Positions 52,358 through 60,855 of a stretch of 64,000 nt of DNA are shown one piece after another. The stretch comes from Candidatus Obscuribacterales bacterium (GTDB lineage Bacteria; Cyanobacteriota; Vampirovibrionia; Obscuribacterales; Obscuribacteraceae). Each line of letters opens with the position of its first letter. Within the stretch, counting starts at the first letter, position 1. Location: the NCBI GenBank assembly GCA_019637435.1, contig JAHBVO010000002.1:721519-785518 (forward strand), read 5' to 3'. Below the pieces are notes generated by a model. It saw only the letters and a program-made list of their open reading frames with translations, did not search any database and had not been told where the DNA came from. Both the position numbers and the translations under genes were made by a program.

Positions 52358-53143
52358 ATGAGAAAGTATTTCTTGCTTCTGGTCCTCGGCATGATGGCTA
52401 CTGCTCAGCCTTCGCATGCGCAATTCAATATTCAGAGTCCGGATGGCAGTGTCAGCATTGGTCCCAATGGCATCAACGTACAACAAGGGAATCAGTCCGT
52501 TCGTATGAACGGCAGTGGAATCTCGGTAGATAAACCCGGCGAATCAGTCCGAATCAAACCGACTTCGATTAAGACGACAAAGTCTAAAACGGTCACGACG
52601 ACGGTTAAGTCTCCGGCAGCCAGTGCACTGACGCTGGCGCAAAGAGTTGAGGCGTTGGAAATCGCAACGCACGGCAAGGTGTCTACAGGTTCCCTCATCA
52701 GTCGCGTTCAGAAGCTGGAGATGGATACGATCGGCTCTGCAGGGATAGGAACTCTGGCGGTTCGTATCACAAAAATTGAGAATTCTCTCGGTAATGTGGG
52801 TAACGTGCCTGAAAGAGTCGTTGTTTCAACCAAGTCCGCGAGCGTGAAATCTCATGCTGTTTCTTCCTCGACGGGCGGGAAAGATATCACACTCAACAAC
52901 AGCAACTATGAAGGGACAATAGCTTGCAGCGGAGGCAACGTAACGCTGAATGCCAGTCACTGTGAGATCAAATTCACAGGTCATATCAATTCACTTGTAA
53001 TCAACGGCAGCGGCAATGATATCGCATGTGATACCGTGAATCACGTGGCCGTGAATGGAAGTTCCAATGACGTCAAATGGAGCCGGGCTGTAAATCCTTC
53101 GATAGCAGACTCCGGAAGCGCCAATACGCTTGAGAGCCAGTAA
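52358..53143 (+). CDS. Exported DUF3060 domain protein
   Basis: 261 residues from ATG 52358, with GGAGG just upstream; an overlapping longer reading into the caspase gene is not needed. A signal peptide (YFLLLVLGMMATAQPSHA, cleavage near 21) is followed by SPDGSVSIGPNGINVQQGNQSVRMNG, a coiled-coil-like middle (ALTLAQRVEALE...LISRVQKLEMD) and a C-terminal beta-rich region (DITLNNSNYEGTIACSGGNVTLNASHCEIKFTG..., VAVNGSSNDV) typical of DUF3060. This domain is thought to form a parallel beta structure in secreted or surface proteins. It lies 46 bases after the orthocaspase. Confidence 0.75.
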   Translation: MRKYFLLLVLGMMATAQPSHAQFNIQSPDGSVSIGPNGINVQQGNQSVRMNGSGISVDKPGESVRIKPTSIKTTKSKTVTTTVKSPAASALTLAQRVEALEIATHGKVSTGSLISRVQKLEMDTIGSAGIGTLAVRITKIENSLGNVGNVPERVVVSTKSASVKSHAVSSSTGGKDITLNNSNYEGTIACSGGNVTLNASHCEIKFTGHINSLVINGSGNDIACDTVNHVAVNGSSNDVKWSRAVNPSIADSGSANTLESQ

Positions 53144-53176
53144 GCTCAAAGCGTTGAGCGCAAGCTTATTCAACGC
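53141..53176 (+). promoter_or_regulatory. Alternative hairpins over the 53179 start region
   Basis: TAAGCT (53141-53146, containing the upstream stop) pairs with AGCTTA (53163-53168). GCGTTGA (53151-53157) pairs with TCAACGC (53170-53176), which ends two bases before the ATG at 53179. The stems are interleaved, so they form a pseudoknot or exclude each other. No Shine-Dalgarno sequence precedes that ATG. This suggests translation control. Confidence 0.5.
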
Positions 53177-53178
53177 AA

Positions 53179-54963
53179 ATGGCAAAAGCAGGCACGAATA
53201 AGAACAAGATAGATGTGAAGAAATTCGCAATTGAGCTGGATGGTGCTTTCAATCTGAGCGAGCTCAATGCGTTTTACCGATCGCATTTGGGGGCCGGCGG
53301 TCCGACGAGAAAATACGAGCTTGCTACTCAGCTGGCGACGTTTTTCACTTGCGAACAACTGAAGGCGACTTTTGAGAAACTGGAGCCGCTCGAGAAGCTT
53401 GCTGTCTCTGAAGCCGTTCATTCGGAGGACGGTTTCGATCCTGAGATGTTTGAAGCGAAGTATGGAATGTGTCCCGCGTTTCGCTTGGATTTTAAAAACG
53501 CACCCTCCGCGGCCTGGCTGTTCATGAGATATGAAGTATTCCGCGGTCATCGTGCCCGTCCTTCTCTAGAGGCGTGCCTTAAGAGTATCGTCCCGCTTCC
53601 GCAGGGCGCGCAGATCAACATAACCAGAACACCTCTGCGTGAAGTTTTCAAAGAGGATAAAGCGGCTCAAGTAGAATATTTTGCACGAAGCGAGCTTGCC
53701 CAGGTTGAGCTTGGTGCGATGCTCAAGGCTGTGCAGGATGGGCTGATTGTAGTTAGCGAAAAAACAGGCTTACCATCCAGCGACACACTGGCGAAGATTT
53801 CCCGGATCATCAAATCTGATTATTATCAATGGCTTGATGCAGCTGACTACAAGCCGATTGGTCCGATGCGGGCCTTCGCGTGGCCAATGCTCTTGACGCA
53901 CGCCAGACTGGTTGTTCAGGATGGGAAAAAGCTGAAGGTCGCGAGTTCCGCGAAGAATGCAAAATCGCTTCACGACGTCGAGTTCCTGCGGGAGATATGG
54001 TTCGCATTCATAGAATGTACCTTTGATGAGCTGAGTCGCATCAGCTCTGTCAAAGGTCCGCGCAATGGTCGCTACTCGATGTCTACGTCTCGAATTCGCC
54101 GGCGCGCCATTGTGGAGACGCTCAAGCAATGTCCGCAAGATGCCTGGATAGAATTCGATGAGTTTATTCGATTCTTGCGTGCTTCAGGAAATACTTTTGT
54201 TGTTTCCTACCAGCCCTGGAATATGTATAGTTCCTATGGTGCCGCGCTTGGTATGGTGGGCGATCAGTTGCTGCAAGAACTTTATGTGCGAGCTTTTCTT
54301 TTTGAGTACGCCTCGACGTTGGGACTGATTGATATCGCTGTGGTGCCTCCTGAGTTCTCGAGGCGTAATTGCGAGTCTGGCTATTTTGAAAACTTCAGCC
54401 GCTATGACGGATTGCTCTACTTCCGAATAAATGAGGTCGGCGCATTCTGTTTGAGTGAAACCGCCAACAGCAAATTCACGAGCGTAGATGCTCCGAAGCT
54501 GTCTGTTCGTCCCAGCCTGCGAATCGCCCATGTGGAGGGCAATTTGTCTATTGCAAACAAATTGATTCTTGATGCGTTCGCTGAATATATTGCAGATGGC
54601 GTCTGGGACCTTTCGCGTGCGCGAGCGATTGCCGCTTGTGAAGCGGGTCAGGACATAGGCGATCTGCACGAACTTTTGACTACGCTCGACGAGCAGGAAT
54701 TGCCTGATCAAGTTGAGACTTTCATTTCGCAGGTCCGATCAAGATTTACTGCGGTAGAAAGCGCCGGTGCTGCCGAACTATTCACTTGTCGCGATTCGGC
54801 TATCGCGAAGGAGATCAGCAGCCATACATTAATGAAGGACCTCTGTAGTCTGGTTGGAGAAAAGCAGCTCGTTGTGATGCAAAACAAAGTCGAAAAGTTT
54901 CGCAAGACTCTTCATACAATTGGTTACGGATCTGTCGAAACTGTTAGAAATCAGCGGCGATAG
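53179..54963 (+). CDS. Large hypothetical protein, helix-rich
   Basis: 594 residues; ATG 53179 (MAKAGTNKNKIDVKKFAIELDG). No signal peptide or membrane segment. The N-terminus (LSELNAFYRSHLGAGGPTRKYELATQLATFF) and the section around 410-490 (YDGLLYFRINEVGAFCLSETANSKF, LRIAHVEGNLSIANKLILDAFAEYI) resemble winged-helix-repeat proteins such as the N-terminal region of XPB-like helicases, but I see no helicase motif. Family unassigned. Its start has no Shine-Dalgarno sequence and is preceded by a hairpin. Its last 20 bases overlap the convergent 54944 gene. Confidence 0.6.
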   Translation: MAKAGTNKNKIDVKKFAIELDGAFNLSELNAFYRSHLGAGGPTRKYELATQLATFFTCEQLKATFEKLEPLEKLAVSEAVHSEDGFDPEMFEAKYGMCPAFRLDFKNAPSAAWLFMRYEVFRGHRARPSLEACLKSIVPLPQGAQINITRTPLREVFKEDKAAQVEYFARSELAQVELGAMLKAVQDGLIVVSEKTGLPSSDTLAKISRIIKSDYYQWLDAADYKPIGPMRAFAWPMLLTHARLVVQDGKKLKVASSAKNAKSLHDVEFLREIWFAFIECTFDELSRISSVKGPRNGRYSMSTSRIRRRAIVETLKQCPQDAWIEFDEFIRFLRASGNTFVVSYQPWNMYSSYGAALGMVGDQLLQELYVRAFLFEYASTLGLIDIAVVPPEFSRRNCESGYFENFSRYDGLLYFRINEVGAFCLSETANSKFTSVDAPKLSVRPSLRIAHVEGNLSIANKLILDAFAEYIADGVWDLSRARAIAACEAGQDIGDLHELLTTLDEQELPDQVETFISQVRSRFTAVESAGAAELFTCRDSAIAKEISSHTLMKDLCSLVGEKQLVVMQNKVEKFRKTLHTIGYGSVETVRNQRR

Positions 54964-55417
54964 TTTTTTTTCTACCGTCGCGCAAAAACTGCCGATAAGC
55001 TGAATCACAGGCGTTTAGCGCTTCTTCAACAGACTCGAATATCTCATCGGATGGATTTAGAAACAAGGCTGAGCGATATAAGTTGTTCAAACCCTCGAAG
55101 CAGATTTGTGATGCCACCACTTTCGTAATGATACGTTGATCGACTATGCTGCTCATTTGATTGCCGCTGACGTATTTAAGGTCGCGCAGATCCAGAAGCA
55201 GAGTCGCAGGATTACTGGCAGCAAAACCATCACCAATCATGGCGTGCATAAATTTGTAGCCGGAGTCGTGCGAGTCGGTTTCCACAACAGTTCCAGAGAA
55301 TGTTGCAATCAAGCAGTTCTCGGAGGGTAACGACGGCAGTTTGCAAAACAAGAGTCGACATTGAATCGACTCTTGTATGTTTTCTTTAATAAGCGAAAAA
55401 TGAAGTTCGTCCGGCAT
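54944..55417 (-). CDS. STAS-like hypothetical protein
   Basis: 157 residues. The central stretch NCLIATFSGTVVETDSHDSGYKFMHAM, then PATLLLDLRDLKYVSGNQMSSIVDQRI, follows the strand/helix order of STAS domains (anti-anti-sigma type), where a conserved Ser or Thr is a phosphorylation site; here the matching Ser is in YVSGNQM. Weak match; no kinase or phosphatase partner adjacent, though a Ser/Thr kinase gene lies 1 kb upstream on the same strand. Convergent with the 53179 gene, overlapping its 3' end by 20 bases. Confidence 0.55.
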   Translation of the reverse strand: MPDELHFSLIKENIQESIQCRLLFCKLPSLPSENCLIATFSGTVVETDSHDSGYKFMHAMIGDGFAASNPATLLLDLRDLKYVSGNQMSSIVDQRIITKVVASQICFEGLNNLYRSALFLNPSDEIFESVEEALNACDSAYRQFLRDGRKKTIAADF

Positions 55418-55459
55418 CCGTTTATTTTACTTCTTCGTCCATCGGATCTCTAGTGTTTT

Positions 55460-56233
55460 CTATTCGGTCCCTTCCTTCTTCTGTAGAGCGAAGCGACCGC
55501 GTTCTGCGTCCTTTTGTGTAACTTCGTACTCATGCTGCTTGTAGAACTCTTCTGTCATGTATGGCACCTCATTGCCGTCTTTGTCCGTTTGATGTGACAC
55601 TTTTCCGGTGTTTTCATCGTACACGGCGCGATAGGCGACATATGGCTTTCCACTGTCGTCGTACGCGTACACGTTGACCAGGTAGACGCCGTCGGTCTCG
55701 GTTTCGGTCATTTGCACTTTGACCGGTACTTCGGTTTCTAAAAGATTCAGCGTTGCCGAGGCACCATTGCCAAGTTTTGCGGCAGCCTCCATCTTTTCCG
55801 GCGTGCTGCCTCGTTCAAGTTCTCGTTTGTAGAAGGCTTCACTGCCCGGTTCTACCGGGGGGAGAGGTGGTGCGACTCTATCATATGGGATTTTGCTAGG
55901 TGGCTGACGTCTTTCTACTGGAATTTCGTCGGGGCGGTTTGCGTGACCGTTTTTCTCTCGTTCTATGCGTTTTCTTTCATTTTCACGATGCTCTCCGGGT
56001 GTTTCAACGGCAGTGGGGAGGTGGCTTTTAGTTTCGCTAGAAAAAGTTGTTTCCTCTTGCATGAGAGATAGTCCAGGCAATATTGCACCTAAATTCGATT
56101 GTTCAGTCATGGTTTTAGTAAGTTGTTTGAAGTCTTTCAGGTTAGTCGAGCCAAGTGAATCCGAAAAGAGGACACCTTGCAGTCCATCGAGGAACCTGGA
56201 ATTTTGATTATGTTCAAGTCTATTTTCTGACAT
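55460..56233 (-). CDS. Hypothetical protein, soluble, charged
   Basis: 257 residues from ATG 56233 (MSENRLEH), with GAGG eight bases upstream. The middle (about 80-140) is Arg/Glu/Lys/Pro-rich and looks disordered; the C-terminal part (VKVQMTETETDGVYLVNVYAYDDSGKPYVAYRAVYDENTGKVSH) is a regular beta pattern. No family recognised. It lies upstream of the STAS-like gene on the same strand and downstream of the Ser/Thr kinase, and could be an operon member or kinase substrate. 197 bases separate it from the kinase gene. Confidence 0.55.
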   Translation of the reverse strand: MSENRLEHNQNSRFLDGLQGVLFSDSLGSTNLKDFKQLTKTMTEQSNLGAILPGLSLMQEETTFSSETKSHLPTAVETPGEHRENERKRIEREKNGHANRPDEIPVERRQPPSKIPYDRVAPPLPPVEPGSEAFYKRELERGSTPEKMEAAAKLGNGASATLNLLETEVPVKVQMTETETDGVYLVNVYAYDDSGKPYVAYRAVYDENTGKVSHQTDKDGNEVPYMTEEFYKQHEYEVTQKDAERGRFALQKKEGTE

Positions 56234-56430
56234 AGCGAGCACCTCAAATTGCGGCGGTATGCAGAAAGCATATTGGGGGTGCCTGACATTTTACTGACAT
56301 CGCTGACCGCGCATAAATAGAGCTTTGCGGGCAGTCAAACAAGACTGGTGCCCCCAAACCCGTACCTATAGAAGACGAGCAGATTTATGGAGCCCCCGTG
56401 AGCCTGGGCCTTGACCATGGAACGCAAGAT

Positions 56431-58443
56431 CTATTTTCGCGGACCGTCGATTCTGCGTTTCGCACCTACATCTTTTAGAACCCAGTCTTTATATGCCGGA
56501 TGCTCTTCATAATGGAATCGTTGTTGCTGTTTTGGCAAGGATGCTGGAATAGTCGCACCATCTTTAGTGCCAGAACCAGATACGGTACTGTTATTAGTGC
56601 CGCTTGGCGCTCCACCGGAGACGCTACCATTCGCGGTGGCAACACCATTTGTGGTACCATTCGCGACTTTGGTCGTCGGCTTCTTCTTCTCGCTCGGATT
56701 GACCTCCTCCGGTGGGCGGGTATCTATATCATCGAAGTTAGCCTGCTGTTCTTCTCCGCGCATGGCGCCGCTCAGCCTCGTTGAGGTTTCGATCCAGGCT
56801 TGACCAAGTTTGTCCCAATTTAAGATTATGAACGTCATTGACAGCAGTAACAATGCAATTGAGGCAACGATCTTCATCGTCAGCCTTGTGATAGTTTTCG
56901 CCGGAGACACGCGAGGTCCCTGGACTTTGAATACCTGCGTAAGATGCATCTCGAGGCTTTCTTCTTCACGAGCCTGAGTGTTTTTCAACTGTTGCACATT
57001 GAAGATTTCACGCTTTGCCAGCTTCGAATCGCGTTTTCGTCGAGTTCTGACGACCGGTGCGCTAGCAATCCCGTTGCTGCTCTGAGAACCATCGGTCGAA
57101 TGTGATCCGTCTGCCGGGTCTCCGTTTGGATATTGTCCCATCAAGCCGCCGTCGTGCGGTTGGACCTGCGGATGGGGTATGGGCGCTCCGAATGAGTTCA
57201 CTCCTACCGAATCTTCCGCGCCGAGAGTTTGATGGGATGCTGATTGAGCCATTGTGGATACGTCCACACGCGGAAACGCACCCGTTGCGCCTGTATGCTC
57301 CTGGCGCGCTTTACCAAGCCATTCTTCAAAAGCCTTTCTGAAATCGCTAATGTCATCGAAGCGCCAATCCAGGTCTGGCTCCATCGCTTCGTCCAGCACA
57401 TCGTCCAGCGCATCGGGCGCCAGTACGTTCGGATTGGCTTCGACCAATTTCTTGCGTTGCATGAGAGTGCCATCAGGAGCTAGTTTTTGATCCGATTCTC
57501 CTGTCACCATCTCATAGATCATGACCGCCAGGGCGAGTATGTCTTTTTTCTTCAGGTCATCAAACGAGACCGGCTCTTCGTCGGGGCTGCGAGAACCATT
57601 CAAGAGTTCAATTGTTTCCGTTACTTTGTAAAAGCCGAAATCGAGAATTTTTAGTTCTATCTGCTCATTCACTTCGGCGAGCATTACGTTCGAACATTTG
57701 AGGTCTCCGTGAATGACGCCCTTCTCATGAGCAAACTCAAGGGCGTCGCAGAGCTGTAACACGACCTCTGCGATTTCCTCTTCATCATCTAGAGAACCAC
57801 TTGAGTCTATAACGTCTTGAAGCGAAATGGCATCGATGAACTCCATGACGTAAAACGGACGTTTCAACGCTGTTTCCATCAGACCGAGCGAACCGACGAT
57901 ATTTCTGTGTCCAAGTGTAAGATGCGCTTCGGCCGCTTTTGAAAATTCGCTTGTTATTGCCGATTGCAAGTGTTTTGTAGTCTTGATCGCGACGATACGA
58001 TCTTGTGAAATCCATTTTGCCTCATAGGTAGTCGAAGCCAGTCCCCCTCCGACAGCACCGGCGATCACATAGTCCTCGAACAAGGTCTGTCCGACAAGCG
58101 GATCCTGGCGTTCAGCCCCAGGTGCGGATGGACCTGACCGATCACTTCCGCTGCTCGTAGGTTTCCGGAGCGCCGGGCGAGAGCCGGTATCATTCGGTGA
58201 TGGATTCGCCAGACCGATGTCGACCGGAGCTGCGAGACCGATGTCCACGCGCTTCGCAGGGTCAGGAACAGCAGCATGCGAGCCTGAGGTTTGAACCGGT
58301 TTCGGCCGTCTCGTCTCAGCGTCGGCATCAGCTGTTTCATGATCGCGCGTAGCACCGAATCCGATACCAGATTCGGTTTCGGCATTTGCTTGTATTTCTG
58401 AATTTGATTCGGAAGTTAAATCTGCCGAATTTTCGGATGTCAT
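56431..58443 (-). CDS. Eukaryote-like Ser/Thr protein kinase with C-terminal membrane segment
   Basis: 670 residues from ATG 58443 (MTSENSADLTSES); further in-frame starts upstream are possible. A disordered N-terminus (about 130 residues) precedes the kinase domain: Gly-loop GGGLASTTYEA, Lys in IVAIKTTK, HGDLKCSNVML (catalytic loop with HGD for HRD), DFG in LDFGFYKV, and WRFDDISDFRKAFEEWL as the final helix. A linker, one membrane segment (IVASIALLLLSMTFIILNW) and a Thr/Gly/Ser-rich extracytoplasmic tail follow. Reversed layout compared with most PknB-type receptors only in the lack of PASTA repeats. Neighbours on the same strand: unknown protein and STAS-like protein. Confidence 0.88.
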   Translation of the reverse strand: MTSENSADLTSESNSEIQANAETESGIGFGATRDHETADADAETRRPKPVQTSGSHAAVPDPAKRVDIGLAAPVDIGLANPSPNDTGSRPALRKPTSSGSDRSGPSAPGAERQDPLVGQTLFEDYVIAGAVGGGLASTTYEAKWISQDRIVAIKTTKHLQSAITSEFSKAAEAHLTLGHRNIVGSLGLMETALKRPFYVMEFIDAISLQDVIDSSGSLDDEEEIAEVVLQLCDALEFAHEKGVIHGDLKCSNVMLAEVNEQIELKILDFGFYKVTETIELLNGSRSPDEEPVSFDDLKKKDILALAVMIYEMVTGESDQKLAPDGTLMQRKKLVEANPNVLAPDALDDVLDEAMEPDLDWRFDDISDFRKAFEEWLGKARQEHTGATGAFPRVDVSTMAQSASHQTLGAEDSVGVNSFGAPIPHPQVQPHDGGLMGQYPNGDPADGSHSTDGSQSSNGIASAPVVRTRRKRDSKLAKREIFNVQQLKNTQAREEESLEMHLTQVFKVQGPRVSPAKTITRLTMKIVASIALLLLSMTFIILNWDKLGQAWIETSTRLSGAMRGEEQQANFDDIDTRPPEEVNPSEKKKPTTKVANGTTNGVATANGSVSGGAPSGTNNSTVSGSGTKDGATIPASLPKQQQRFHYEEHPAYKDWVLKDVGAKRRIDGPRK

Positions 58444-58505
58444 TTCGGTCTCATGGGACTCCCTGAACAGCATCGATACTGTCAGTATACTCCCGTACAC
58501 GAGGC

Positions 58506-58516
58506 GTGACCGTCAC
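58506..58516. promoter_or_regulatory. Small inverted repeat upstream of the kinase gene
   Basis: GTGACCGTCAC (5-1-5 palindrome) lies 63 bases upstream of the kinase ATG (58443) on the minus strand, with a -10-like TATACT between. It may be an operator at the -35 region of the kinase promoter; the -35 hexamer itself is weak. Confidence 0.3.
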
Positions 58517-58696
58517 GGACCGATCACACTTGGTTTTGAAGCGGAACCCGTGGTTTGATCGGCTGTCCACATACCCTCCAGGTACCGCGTGCCTGCCAGG
58601 CACACACGCGCCCCTCACCCACCTACCGGGATTGGCTAGCGTGTGATTTAATCGAGTTATATCCTGATCGACCTACTCGCTAATCTGGGAACCTCT

Positions 58697-60340
58697 ATGG
58701 CTAAGAAATTCAGCAGACCGCAAGCCGGCAGCATGCTGGTTCTGGTAATCGCGTTCATCTTCTTGATCCTGTGTCTGGCAGTGGTCATGGGGCTTGGCTT
58801 TGTTCGCCTGGTTGGTACTAACACTGAGCAACGCACAGCAATTGAAGCTGCAGCGATCGCTGTAGCCCGCGACTTGAGCGCGATCGTCGTGAACACGCCG
58901 GAGTGCGGTTTTGTATCTTTATCAGACTATGCGCCCGTCGGCGCTGCCACGCAGAATGGCGATGGCTTCGCGATGCCCGTTCGAAGCATCAATACATTGA
59001 TTGGAACCGCACGCCTTGACTTGATTATCGGCGATCTGATGGACCAGGATGTGATGCGCGAACTTGCCAAACGAGATATGCAAGATGCGCTCAGTGCTAA
59101 AGATCAGCTTTTAAACGTACTTGCTGCGTCGATGGCTCCGGGGGGCTCCGCAACAGACAAAGATGGTAACGCTATCACGCCTTATGTCGATGCCGAAAAT
59201 GCTTATCGAAACAACCAGATTCGCATGACCGGAGCGTCGAATTATGTTCCAAACTCAATGGTGCTGGCCTTGGGCTCTATCCAGGGTGGCTTGAGCACTG
59301 CCATCCCGGTTCCAAAACCAGCCTCGACCGCTCCCGTTCCAAATTCTCAACAAGTCAACGGATTTTACAAGTCTTTCGTGAATATTCCATACGGGGGAGT
59401 AGATTTTGTTTTTGGCGGAATAGGACCCAACGTCAAAATCGTCGATTATCGAAACTGGGTTGCCACGATTCCATCGCTTCCATATCAGATGCAAACTATC
59501 GTCAGGGCGGAAGCCGTTCAGCACATGACTGACCCGTACAATCCTAACGGGTACGACGTCAAGGCTGTCGCCTGCGCGCAGCCCGCGAGCGTACACGATC
59601 CGCTTCCGCAGCCTGGTGCGCTTTCGATTAGTTTTCCAGATGGAGCGGTACCGGAGATTCGATCGCCTCGAGATGTTTACGAGAATACTGATTTGAAGGG
59701 CGGTGTAGTTGATCTGCTTACCGCAAAGGCTGGCGATTATCCAACCGATCCGGGCTCGAATATGGCCCCGACTTCTTGGCCGGTCGCATCTGCTCTGAAT
59801 ACGTCTAATGCCTGGTTAACCGGACTGCACGACTGGATTCGGCGAGCGGGCACGAAGGCTGATATCGATTCGATAATCAACATGCAAACCACTCCACTCG
59901 ACTCAGCATCACCGTCGACGGCGGCCTGGGTCGCGCCTGTAGTTCAAGGTGGACCGTATTTGAATATTGGAACAGTTCCAGCCGGTATTATTCACATTTA
60001 CAAATTCGATATGGACGGCGTCGTAACCTACCAGAGTCGCTTGTTGACGCCGTATCCACTCTACGTCTCAAGCAACGAGCAGATGTACGCAGAGACCATG
60101 ATGGCCATTCCAAACAGCAGCGTGCCGATTCAAACCTACAGCGTGCCTTTGCCGGATGGCAACAAAGACATACAACTGATGAAGCGTTGGGACGTGTACA
60201 TCCGCGACGAAGTTAGAAATCCCGGTAGCATCCGCGGTGGCAAGCATGGTGGTGAACCGCTGGCAAAGCCGCTCGTAGTGAAAAACCTGAGTTCGACAGA
60301 CCGTACGACAATGCTTCTTCAGAAACGGGGGGCATACTAA
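58697..60340 (+). CDS. TadE/TadG-like pilus-type protein
   Basis: 547 residues. The N-terminus (RPQAGSMLVLVIAFIFLILCLAVVMGLGFVRLVGTNTEQRTAIEAAAIAVARDL) is the TadE/TadG-type signal/anchor with an Ala-rich helix. The remainder is a large extracytoplasmic region (about 480 residues) with no recognised domain; a von Willebrand type domain, often seen in TadG, is not obvious. Such proteins are minor components of Flp/Tad-type systems. It overlaps the next gene by one base (TAATG), so the two are coupled. No TadA, TadB or CpaF genes are in the window. Confidence 0.65.
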   Translation: MAKKFSRPQAGSMLVLVIAFIFLILCLAVVMGLGFVRLVGTNTEQRTAIEAAAIAVARDLSAIVVNTPECGFVSLSDYAPVGAATQNGDGFAMPVRSINTLIGTARLDLIIGDLMDQDVMRELAKRDMQDALSAKDQLLNVLAASMAPGGSATDKDGNAITPYVDAENAYRNNQIRMTGASNYVPNSMVLALGSIQGGLSTAIPVPKPASTAPVPNSQQVNGFYKSFVNIPYGGVDFVFGGIGPNVKIVDYRNWVATIPSLPYQMQTIVRAEAVQHMTDPYNPNGYDVKAVACAQPASVHDPLPQPGALSISFPDGAVPEIRSPRDVYENTDLKGGVVDLLTAKAGDYPTDPGSNMAPTSWPVASALNTSNAWLTGLHDWIRRAGTKADIDSIINMQTTPLDSASPSTAAWVAPVVQGGPYLNIGTVPAGIIHIYKFDMDGVVTYQSRLLTPYPLYVSSNEQMYAETMMAIPNSSVPIQTYSVPLPDGNKDIQLMKRWDVYIRDEVRNPGSIRGGKHGGEPLAKPLVVKNLSSTDRTTMLLQKRGAY

Positions 60341-60855
60341 TGACTAGTTATCCTCATACGGTCGAACAAGATAACATTCGAAAAGCGAAACGCTACGAAC
60401 GAGAGGTTCGACTAGTTGCCATATCCCTCTGCTCATTGATTTTTCTCAACGCCAATTCGTGCAGTGGTGGTTCCGGCGGACCCGGCGGACCAGGCGGTCC
60501 AGGTCCGAGCGGTCCGACAGGTCCGACTTCGAGCGGTCCTACGGGCCCTACGGGTCCGACCGGCACTTCGTCGACCGGCTCAGCAGGACCTGGCACCGGC
60601 GGACCAACTGGTGGTGCACCTGGCGGCACAGGAAAGGGCTATCCACCCTTGATTACGCCACAAACAGATACCGGTGAGTTAATGGTGCCCGCATCGCCAG
60701 TGGTGACTGCAATGCCAACTACCTCATCTACAACCAGGCCGTTCTACCAGACAAGCGGCACCGCCGTCGATATTAGATTCCGGCGGCAAGTTGATGTTAC
60801 TAATTTGAAGATAACGTTTGATGTTGGTTATATCGGCGAAACGACAGCACCTTAG
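60340..60855 (+). CDS. Collagen-like Gly-Pro-rich exported protein
   Basis: 171 residues, overlapping the TadG-like gene by one base. A cytoplasmic N-terminus of about 22 residues and a hydrophobic segment (VRLVAISLCSLIFLNANSC) are followed by about 50 residues of collagen-like Gly-X-Y (GGPGGPGGPGPSGPTGPTS), then a Pro/Thr-rich region and a small C-terminal beta-like stretch (AVDIRFRRQVDVTNLKITFDVGYIG). A Cys just after the hydrophobic segment recalls a lipobox, but the motif (ANSC) is not standard. Probably a surface filament or adhesin-like partner of the TadG-like protein. Its last 56 bases overlap the convergent HTTM gene. Confidence 0.7.
   Translation: MTSYPHTVEQDNIRKAKRYEREVRLVAISLCSLIFLNANSCSGGSGGPGGPGGPGPSGPTGPTSSGPTGPTGPTGTSSTGSAGPGTGGPTGGAPGGTGKGYPPLITPQTDTGELMVPASPVVTAMPTTSSTTRPFYQTSGTAVDIRFRRQVDVTNLKITFDVGYIGETTAP

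Noticed and set aside
60393..60629. Pro/Gly-rich minus-strand reading opposite the collagen-like gene
   Set aside because: A mirror of the Gly-Pro repeat; the plus-strand gene is coupled to its neighbour and has a hydrophobic segment.
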